Positions 54,401 through 64,000 of a DNA stretch of 64,000 nucleotides are shown in pieces. The DNA is taken from positions 1,367,154 to 1,431,153 of the forward strand of contig PCDI01000008.1 in the NCBI GenBank assembly GCA_002778195.1. The letters run 5' to 3'. Under the pieces are notes generated by a model that was not told the DNA's origin, did not search any database, and saw only the letters and a program-made list of their open reading frames with translations. A program made the position numbers and the translations under genes. Within the stretch, counting starts at the first letter, position 1, and each line of letters starts with the position of its first letter. The stretch is from Raffaelea ambrosiae. Its lineage: Eukaryota; Ascomycota; Sordariomycetes; Ophiostomatales; Ophiostomataceae.

Positions 54401-57400
54401 TAGGCCCAGAACTGGACCGGAAGGCAGAAAAAGAAAGAAGAAAAAGGAATACATAAGATGCAAAACAACAAGGATAGTCCACTCGTATTGTGTGCACTAC
54501 AAGAGGTATGTAGATAACAGCCCACCATCAGTGCCAACAGAGGCAAAAAAAAAAAGCAACAAAAGAACGGCGAGCACAATCTCGTTCCAATAATACGCCG
54601 TAACGACACAGTAGTGTCCGTCCTTCATCGTCGTAGTGGAGGGGGAGAAAAGAAAACGGAGTTGGAAGGAGGGGACGCGCGTATTGCTGGAGAATGCGCT
54701 CGACAGATCAGCTGGTTTTTACTTTTACTTTTTTTTTTTTTTAATTAATTTTTTTTTTACGGGAATTGGGAAATTGACAGGCGACCCTTGTTTACAAAAG
54801 AATTACTGGGTGAAGTGCTACAGAGCAAACAGACAACATGCGACACCAACAAACACAAAAAGACGAAAAAGGAGAAGACAGAGAGAGCGAGGTGAAAAGC
54901 TTTAGACCGTCGGGCTGGGCAAAGACCCCGCGTCCCATGGGGATCGTCTGGTGCTTTCTTTTTTTCTTTTTCTTTTTCCTTTCGTTTTTCTCTTTCCTTT
55001 CGTCTAATCCCCTTTCTCGTCTGCTAGCCCGATGACGTTGTATCCACGGGGCCAAGTTGCGGTGTTGCCATCTGCCGGCCAAGAAAAATACTTGGCGAGG
55101 AGGCTGTGATTTGCCAAGAAAATATTGGCAGTGGGGTGTACTGTCTGTTTTGGCTTAGGCCGAGAAGAAAAAGAGAGAAAAAAAATGAAAGGTAGGTTTA
55201 CTTACGCGGACGAGCTACGAGTATCTCCTACCACTGCAAGGTTCATACATAGTAGTATGGCGAGTTCCATGGCACACACACGCACAGGCATTGAAAGTGG
55301 ATGCTCGGCCTTTTTCTTGTCGTTTCTTGTCGCTTCTACTCTTACATAGTATTCTTTTTCTTGTCATGGTCTTGCCGTGTCGTTCTGTCTGTGTGGCAGC
55401 AAAACTCTGGAGAACAGCTAAACAGCTAGCAGGGGAGGGGTAATGCAGCTGTCCGGATGGTTCAGGGAACTGAGTGGTTGCTTGGCTCCTTGTATTGTTT
55501 CTTGTACAAGCACAGCGCCGTGAAAAGAAGCATCTGCATGTTGGGTTGTCGCACTCGGTCGCCGAGGCCAAAATTAAATGAAGAACACCTACTCGTATGC
55601 TGTAAGGAACGAGGCACATAAGGAGAGCGACCGAGGGAGGAAAAAAAGGAGCCCCCACACGATCCGTGATAGGCGAGTTGTCACCTAACTACTAGTTATG
55701 TACATAGTGGTTGGACGCTGTGCTTTGCTTCCCTCGGTCTCGGTGTTCTCTCGTGTAAAATATTTTGTCCTTTCGAGTCAACCCCGGCTGGTCGTTGCAC
55801 ACGGACAACACAAAAGAGGGATCATCCGTTCAGTTATTTGTTTTGCCCCTTGCGGGTTTGTTTTGCTGTCTACCGCCGGGTGACCAGGCAGGGAGAACCA
55901 ATGCCTGGTCTCGAGTCTGGGGTTTCGTGAACCTGCAAAGAAGCGATCGAGCAACACAAAAACACAACAACACGGGACAGGCCTCTTGCCCAAATCACCG
56001 CGCCCAACCCAGCACAGCAGAAGCCGCACAACTCAAATTAGATGAATTCCTGTAGTAAAAAATAGAGCAACACACACGCCCAACAGAGCACACAAGGGAA
56101 ACGGAAGACACTTTTGCCGTCTTGTTCGTGGCACAAATTTGTCGATCGACTGGCACAATGTTAGTTATTTTACACACTGCCAAAAAAAATAAAAAGTGGA
56201 TGCACTTTTCTCCTTTGTCTCTTGTATATTCGGACTTCGCCCGTTTCTGTTGTACATAGTTTTGCGTTCCCCTTCCCTTACATGGAGGATAGGGTTTTAT
56301 TCATCTAATTTCGTTTCTTCTCTTGCAAGTGTCTCACAACATATGGTACATAAGAGAAGAAACAAGAAATACAGAGAACAGCTATCGCGGCAGCAAACCA
56401 CAACAGATATGACTAGTACGACCAGCAGAGCAATCAACCAAACGGCTGACAGCAGAGTCGCACGCCGGGCTGGGAGCAATCTAGACTTTTCGTGCGTACA
56501 GTCCGTGGCTGCAGAAGTTCTCTCTTTCAGTCCTTTTGTGGTTTGTAGTTCTCTTCTGTGCAGCTGTTCCTGCCACACTAGTCCTCTATGCACATGTCCG
56601 TTGTTCTTTTTTGTTTCTGTGCCACCGGAAGGATTGGCTTGTACTATGCAGATACAGAAACACGCTCACAAAAAGACGTGAAAGGTTGCACACTAACTTT
56701 CTGTATGGTGCTCGACCGAAGCGACATGCACATTTGGAATCTCCAACTACAGACAGTGAGTGGTAGTGTGCATGCTAACAACATGCAGCTGGGGATATTT
56801 GGAGATGTAGGCCCGGCTGTGTGCCCCGGCTGTGCGCCCCGGCTGTGTGCATGCCCTGGATGTCCTTATCTCAACCCCCCGAGTTTCCCCCACGCCGCCT
56901 GTCGCCCTGCTTCATTGTAGGATGACCTTGCCGCCATTTTATCCATTTTCTCTTTTTTTTTTTTTTTAAAAAAAAATTGTTTTTTATCCGGGCGGCAAGC
57001 CTAATTCACAACCAAAGAAAATCAAAGGAAGAACGCCCCGGAAGGAACGAAGTCTGGCCATGATGCCAAGCTTTTTTGCGCCCGTCTGTTACGGGCTACC
57101 CTTTCTTCTCCCTTCTGCTGCCTTCTGCTGCCACAGAAGCGGCTGCAATTACGTGATAAGTCGTTAGTTGATGGCAAGTTCGTTCAGGCAAACTGGTTGC
57201 CCGTCTCCCCTTGGCCAGACAAAATAGCCCCGATGGCCCGATAGTTGAGGTCAGGCAATTTGGAGTCGAGCGACTTTTACCTCCAGGGATTCAAAGTTGC
57301 GCCCACAGAGACAATCTGGCAAGAGGCGTGTCTTTCAATTTGGAACATGCAGACAAGCAAGACATGCTGTGCTGGCAATCAACTCTATTTCCCCTCTTTA

Positions 57401-60400
57401 GGACCAGCATGCACACTGCACCGAAAGGACACGCGCATGTTTTCTTCCTCGGTGATAAGTTGCCGGGCTGGGCGGATGGAAACAAATAGACGACGGTGCC
57501 CTTTCCTCCAAATGTAGTGGTGGTAGTTTCCACCTTAATCTGACAACCGCCAAGACCAGAGCATCTTGCCTATCGTGCTTCCAAGGCAACAATACAGTGA
57601 ATTATATTGATTCTTCCTTTATCCTATGCCACTCAGTCCATCACGGTCGTGCTTTTGGAAGAATTGCCTGATATGGACGATTGAGCAAGAAGGGAGGGCA
57701 AATGACCAAATGGCTAGATGGCCAATTATGGTGGGATGCCCTCCTCTTCGGGACCGAGGCTCGCGGTTCCGCGTTTTGAGGCTTTTTTTTACGGGTTTTG
57801 TGATGGGTACATTGCATGCACCTTTCTCACGCCAAAGAGAACCAAGATGAGGTCTACTGCGAGGTTCTTGATTCAGAGATATGCTATCGGTCCCCCCCCC
57901 CCTACTCGGTTGCAGGGTGCCATCACAAATCCCCCCCCCCTTTAATCCCATGTCTGCTTCAACGTCACCCTGTGTGTGTGTCTTGTCACTCTTATCTGTG
58001 CAAATAGCCACGCGACGACCCATGCTCTCTCGCGATTTGGCTTCATGCCGGGGTGTTCAGCGCTCGGCATTCGGTCTACTTTCTGTGAGCACGGCCGGGG
58101 CAGTTCTCGGCCCTATTTGCATACTAACTAGTTATGTAGCGTGGGCTTCGGAGCTTCTCACTGCGGCTGTTATTCTTCATTGCGAAGTCAGCCATTTTCT
58201 GGCCGAGAGGGCATACCGGGGTCATCGAAGGGGCGCACTGAAAAGTGAGATGATGACGACGGGCTCACAGCAAAACGCCCAGCGAAGCGCCCAAGTGGGC
58301 AGTTTCGGAGAAATGACACATCCTCGCTTTGGTACATACCCCCTCTCGTCTCACGTTATCTCCGAACTAGACACGCCCTACGTACCCCTGGCCATAGTAG
58401 AGTGGTTCTTCTGTGCTACTATGTATTTTATGTTATTCCACGCCCCCCTTTCACGCCCCTCCTTTACAATCCCGAGCCATGCCCAACAACGCTTAAGCTT
58501 AATTCGTTGGGTAGACGTGGACAAATACGCTCTAGCGGGCCAAGACTTTTCTTGTTTCTTTGCGGGAGGCGCAGATGCTGTAATTCAGATAAAAATATGG
58601 CGCGTCATCCTCCCAAATCGAGCGACGGCACAGCACAGCAAATAACGGCTTTGGCAGGTAAGGCTAGCTGACTGGGGGGTATCTTATGCTTGTATTCAAA
58701 TATGCAGAAAATGCGACATGTACTTGTACTTGTCTACAAGATGATTCCACAATGCGTTGATTCGTAAGATTCATACAAGGGTATCTTGCCAATACGCGTA
58801 CGCATACTCGTACTCACCAGATCCACCACAAGCGAAATATGCCTCGGGACGGAGGCCTGGAGGGGCCTACTCGTAAACGGGGGCCGGGATGGAGGCGAGG
58901 AGGCCACCTTCGAGGGCAGAGGAAGCCCCATGATCCATCTTGACCGCTAAACACTATCTCGCCATACGTACATAGTACTCGCAGACAAATTTCGCCATTC
59001 TGGCGGTTGGCTCGCCTGCGAAAGCTTCGTCTGGACCTGCCAGGCGCTAGATGGCACCGGGGCATATCAGAAGTACATAGCATGCCATGTATGCATCTTA
59101 GCAGTAGTACCATTGCAGCTCCTGCAGAGGGCTGGAATGCCAAACACGACCACAAAATAAAGCCAAGAACGGGCCTAAAACCGATCGAGTTGGTATGCCC
59201 GAGGGCAAGGTCTCGGTTGAGCCCACAGCATTGCGCGTCCACTGCTAAGATGCGCGCACTCTAATATTTAGGGGCAGTTGCGTGGAGGTCGAGTAAGTGT
59301 GCTTCCCGCCAAGCTAGCCAGGAAGCGTATCTTACCATGTACTTTGTACTAATAGTACACCGTACCGTCTTAATGTTACGTTGTCTCTCAGAGCTTCTAG
59401 GCGTCTTGAAAGGCGATGGGGGCTGGCGGTTCACCCAGTGGGTGGCATGCCAAACACACATGCACAGAGTATTTTCCCCCCTTTTATTGGAGGTTAGCCT
59501 GTCTTGTTACGCATGCGTCGTGCACTAGTATTGTGTCTGGACCGCTCCTTATTCCTTCGGTTCTTTTTGGGATCTGGATTTGGATTTGGATTTTTTGGTG
59601 GATTTTTTTTCTTTGACTCCTTCACTTCCTTTTTGATCCTGCTGGCGTTCTCCCCATCTGTTGGCCGTCGGTCCCAGTGGCCTCGAATGGCCTCGTCAGA
59701 ACATAACTACTTTGGTAGGTACACTGTAGATACGGGCAGCCTTTAGGTGCGCCCGCTGTGCCTTGGCCCCGTCCTTTGTCGGTTCCTATTCCGCCTTGGG
59801 TTCTATTTCTGCGACTCTCGGCATCCTGCCCCACTGGCATCGTTGCCCGTGTCTGCACCGTACACAGTATTCATACGAGTACATGCTTGTAGCAACCTCC
59901 CTCACGGTGCTGATATAATGCTGACCGACGCCTTTGCTTTTCCGAGGCTGTCGTCTTGGTGTCAAGAAAAAAAAAAGAAATCAATACAATGCAATAAACC
60001 CTCCCTCCTCCCCCCTTCTTTTGTCTCTGTCGTCCCCCTCGACAAGTCTCCTGCGAGCACAATACATCACCCTTCCAACTCTACGAGTACCGCGAGGACA
60101 CATACGAGTAGTACGGAGTTCCTTCGCTCTTCGTTCGTTTCGGGGTTCTGTCTTGCTGGAGGCACAATTGTGGAAATACCATAAGAAACTGTTGTGTTCT
60201 CTTTTCAAATTATAGCATTTTAGAGCTTTAATCCGTATATCCGCTGTGAGGTCGCAGTCAAAACAAGACGACGAATGGGACTGGAAGCCAAGACAAGGGG
60301 AGAAACACTTCTGTGGCCGAGTACGTCCTCCCCGTGCGCTCACAGACGTTTTGGCTGTTGCTTTTGCACCAGAAGAGGCAAACACAGAGGGAAACCCTAA

Positions 60401-61171
60401 ATCCACGCCCCCTCCCCCCTGTCCAGGCTGTCTGCACAACCCTCCAACCTAATTCCTTATTCCTTATTTCCCCCTCTTAAACTCTGACCCACGCCCCCTA
60501 CCTCCACGAGCTTACGCGGCCTCCTCAGTTTAGTGGGGAGTGGATAAGGTGGAAAGGGTCATGGCTCTCCCGCCGACTGGGGGTTGGGTCTGTAGCGCCG
60601 CAGGGCCAGTTCCAGTGCAGCGGACGCTGGAGTCCGTATTTGACCCTTCCACGAACGACCGCAATTACTATGTTTATGTTCGTGTACTCGTGTATCTTGC
60701 GCCCCTGGCCGCTGTCCTGCCAGTGAGGACTAGCCTGCGGAGGCCGGCCGCCTCTTACTACTACTATGTATGTATGTACACTCGCGCATTTGCTTTACGG
60801 GCAACATTGGGCGAGTACGGCGGGCCAGGGGCAAGGAGATCGGCAAAATCGGACGTACTATACAAACCCTGTGCAACGTCTTGGCTGTTCCGAAGTGCTC
60901 CTTGCATTTGATTTAGGGTTTGTATCTAGACCGTTAGGAGAAGGTCCTCACTGCGTATTCCCAAGATCTTCATAGTCGACGGCGGGGCCATGTGCTTTCC
61001 TGATTTGAGCTTTTGAACTTTTGAACTTTTGTAAAGCTCTGGTTGTAATAGTATAGGGGAGTGACAAATGCAAGGAAACAGAAGGGGGGAAACAACTGAA
61101 AAAATAAGGCGCAAGACCAGAGAAAACTTGGCATGGCCGCCTCCCAAGACGGGCCATAATAACAATATTAC

Positions 61172-61189
61172 ATTCATAGTACTATGAAT
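61172..61189. repeat. 18-bp perfect palindrome ATTCATAGTACTATGAAT
   Basis: Self-complementary across all 18 bases. The centre is GTAC like the related elements. Confidence 0.95.
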
Positions 61190-61579
61190 AAAGCCAAATG
61201 GAACGGAAGGCCAACCCTCCACCGGCACTCGGCGGCCAGTGGCCCACAAAAAGAAGACTCGTCTGCTGGTGTGATAACCTTTTTTTTCTTCCTTATGCGT
61301 CCGTTCCCAACGCAACGCAGAATCCTTCACGCCAAGAAGTGTGAATACCCCATAGCAAGCTATTGCTCAGTGTGCCCGGCTCGATTGACTACCACACATG
61401 GTGAGATACATACCAAGCGACCTGCCAATAGTCCTTGGCTGGGCCGAGGTTTGGCACTTCACAGGCATAGTATCTTATCTCACTGTGTCATTCCACCAAT
61501 CGGTATGGGACTTGCCGGCCCCAACATGTGGTTGACAATGGTCACTATTACGGTGTAGTTACTTGTCTCAGTAGTTTCT

Positions 61580-61593
61580 TACGAGTACTCGTA
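61580..61593. repeat. 14-bp perfect palindrome TACGAGTACTCGTA
   Basis: Self-complementary, identical to the core of the palindrome at 50732-50749. Confidence 0.95.
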
Positions 61594-62832
61594 CAGTGGC
61601 CCTGTGCCCTGATTTGATGGAAGGCTGCTGAAATTCCACTGCAGCGCCACCGCAGTGCCACCGTCACCCTGCGTTTTTCTTGTCCAGTCCAAGTATCATC
61701 TTGCGATAACCTGACTGACGCGTGCATCTCACCAACCGATGGTAATCTCATCTCCCCTCTCCTCCGTCCCGCCAGTTCCCCGGTAAATAGAAGGAGAAAA
61801 CCAGCAAGGGGGGTTGCGTGCAGCATGGCAATGCACTTAGTAGGCAATTTGCATGAGCCAGATAAAGAAGCGGCAGAAGGATCCAAGTGTTTTCCAGAAG
61901 TCCATTTTTGGGACAGCATACATAGTACATAGTAAACAGGAGAACAGGGGCGAGGCATATCAGGATCGCCAGCGAAGAACGAGGATGCATTTTGCCGTGA
62001 CTTTACCGTCTCTGTGTGTCTCCATGGCTCCCGGGCTCTTTGGTCCACTAGTAAACTCATTGGTTGACCGGCGAGGAAACCGCAGACCGAGTGTTCCACT
62101 CCGAACAGACTCTTTGGGGGCGCGGCCGAGCAGAAAAGGACAGAACAAGGACAGAACAAGCAGAGAAAGTAGAGAAATACGGAGTCAGATACTATAATAG
62201 ATACAGTAGTGTCAGAACGTGCAGATGGTCGGCCAACAGGGGGTTTCCCGAAGTGGAGAGCCCTCCACATACCGGAAGAGGCCACAACACAGAGCAACAC
62301 TGAAGGGTATGGACGAGCCGTAAGGTATTACTGATTGTGTGTCTGACGAGTCTCGAATATGCGTCTCGACTGTTGGTCAACTAACAGCATGAGAATGTTC
62401 GAGGAACCTCTAAACAATGGAGACTACGACGGGGGCAGTCTGGCAAAACAAAACCCAAAACGTCTCGTACTCGTACAGCAAGAGAGCCAGAACATGTCAA
62501 GACAAGCCTCCAAGACAATCCCAAGACATCCAAGCTGGGCCAAGGCTGCCAAGAACCAGGGCCAAGAACCAGCATGTCCCACGCCCCCCAATCACCGGCC
62601 ACTTGGCTGCCACCATGCGCACGATAACTTTCCCTACCATAGGATATCGGGACGGAAGGCGAAGCCACGGATTTGCCTTTCATAAACATTAGCCAAGAGC
62701 CAAGGACCAAAAGCCAAGGACCGAGAATTGACAACCATCCCAACGTGGTCAACCTGACCGAGTTGTCGCTACTAGCCCTCGTGGCAAGACTCATGTCGGC
62801 CGCTGCTAATGGCAGCTGGCCTTTTGTGAACC

Positions 62833-62848
62833 TACTATGTACATAGTA
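62833..62848. repeat. 16-bp perfect palindrome TACTATGTACATAGTA
   Basis: Self-complementary across 16 bases. Variants occur at 10198-10224, 20727-20742, 50251-50265, 50396-50411 and 62951-62966. Confidence 0.95.
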
Positions 62849-64000
62849 CCATAGTAATCTTGCCCCCCCCCGTGCGTTGGTTACAGAAAAATTAAGACGG
62901 CGGTCTGTTGTAGAAAATCTTCCACGTCATGCTTCTAGGGGCTCTGTCACTATGTACTCGTACATAACAGTATGGCCGGGTTAGGGAACTACTTTCTTGG
63001 CTCTTGGCAAAAGAGGAGGCCCCGAAGACGTACAAAGAGAAAAGCTAAACTCTTTTCCTACTATTATCATACATACAACACTCCCCACAGAGGCTGTCGG
63101 TCAAGTGATGGTAGGCCGATGCCAAGGAGGCCAAAACAAGTGAAACGAGGGGGGGAACTCCCTCAACTGGATCCAGCGTTGATCGTGACAGTACTCGCAG
63201 TAGAGATAGGGTGCCAAGCAAAGCAACGACACACGACACACAAGACAGAAAACACGGTTAACTCGTTTTAATTGTTTCAATTGTTTTTTTACATAGCACT
63301 GCTACTGCACGTTTTCTACTGCTTTCTCTGTTACGACTCTTCTGTCTGTTTGCGCGGTAGCAAGTTGAAAAAAAAAACAGGGGGGAGGACCACGCAAAGA
63401 CGCAAAAAGAGAAGGATGACGAATGCACTAACACCCAAACGATATCTCTGCCAAACTCGAAACACTGGGCCGCGAAATATGGGTTCCAGCAGTGTGTAAA
63501 CGGTGGCATTGAGTCAAACATGAGTATACAGTGTTGTATCTAATCCTGGGATAATACGAACAAAAGAAACAAAACAGAGAGGCTTAAAAAGAAAGGAAGA
63601 TAGCTAAAAATATAGGATATGACAAAGTACCATCCTGAGCGAGGCGAAGTATGGCAAAAGTTCGCAAAAAGTTCACGCAGATTTCACCTCTCCGGTTCTC
63701 ATCTGATGACGAGGCGGCGGGGGGGGGGGCGGGGGCATTTGCCGCCGCACGTCTCATCCCATACCCAGATCAGGAAAACTACTATGTAGAGGACGGAGTA
63801 TTCGTAAACGCCTGTGCTTGTCTGCTCATACCTCACGCGCGCCGGTCTGCCCTATGAGCTGGATTCGTAAACCAAAGCTGGAGGACGACGACGACAAAGC
63901 AAGCAATCACTAAGGTCTACCGCAGCCACCGTATAAGGAAACCAAATAGAGCAATAAAAGCAATAAAAGCAATAAAAGCAGAGAGGAGGGTGGGTCTTGT

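Larger units (their letters stand above)
49001..64000. other. Gene-poor region with scattered short palindromes
   Basis: About 15 kb where no conserved protein or RNA gene can be supported. Frames are short (the longest are 254 codons at 57881-58645 and 250 at 61548-62300, both without domains). It has many homopolymer runs and GTAC-centred palindromes (listed separately). Small tandem repeats lie at 49979-50014, 56813-56850 and 63951-63980. No transposon open frames or long terminal repeats were seen. Possibly regulatory or non-coding-RNA DNA. Confidence 0.45.

Noticed and set aside
57881..58645. 254-codon plus frame with hydrophobic stretches
   Set aside because: No recognisable domain, crosses poly-C runs, and contains TACTATGTA-type motifs; probably chance.
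61548..62300. 250-codon minus frame
   Set aside because: No domain, and it contains palindromic motifs of the intergenic family.

Overview
The window looks like nuclear DNA of a filamentous ascomycete, most likely a Sordariomycete. This is inferred from short introns (about 55-260 nt) with fungal GT...CTAAC/CTGAC...AG signals, GC-rich coding sequence with AT/pyrimidine-rich flanks, and the protein types present (Zn2Cys6 regulator, WOPR/Gti1-Pac2 regulator, STAND/NACHT-ankyrin receptor, cytochrome b5-acyl-CoA dehydrogenase fusion). Genes lie on both strands, each with its own promoter. I found no operons, tRNA, rRNA or CRISPR.

Region 1 (0-13.5 kb) is mostly housekeeping. GAR1 (snoRNP, minus) is divergent from FEN1/RAD27 (flap endonuclease, plus). 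A broken FHA-protein kinase gene follows (minus, 3.86-5.8 kb), then TPS1 (trehalose-6-phosphate synthase, plus), BIO2 (mitochondrial biotin synthase, plus) and a broken phytanoyl-CoA-dioxygenase-like gene (plus, about 12.58-13.44 kb).

Region 2 (13.5-32.9 kb) holds a Zn2Cys6 transcription factor (minus) divergent from an MFS transporter (plus), a classic regulator-transporter pair with CCGCGG palindromes between them. Next come a cytochrome b5-acyl-CoA dehydrogenase fusion, a low-complexity reading frame interrupted by two TAG codons, a large proline-rich disordered protein (minus) and histone H1 (minus, five exons).

Region 3 (35.8-44.7 kb) holds a 1,894-residue STAND receptor (N-terminal helical domain, NACHT, ankyrin-like repeats; four exons) and a Gti1/Pac2 WOPR regulator (minus).

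Region 4 (44.7-64 kb) is about 19 kb in which I can support no conserved gene. It is rich in homopolymers, short tandem repeats and dispersed GTAC-centred palindromes such as TACTATGTACATAGTA.

The most notable observations are: a 5-nt microexon in FEN1 that encodes its first catalytic aspartate; a kinase pseudogene whose stop codons mostly fit CpA-to-TpA (RIP-type) mutation; the dispersed palindrome family; and the 2.3-kb frame with two TAG codons. All exon boundaries were set by eye from splice signals and protein-family continuity. No transcript or database evidence was available.
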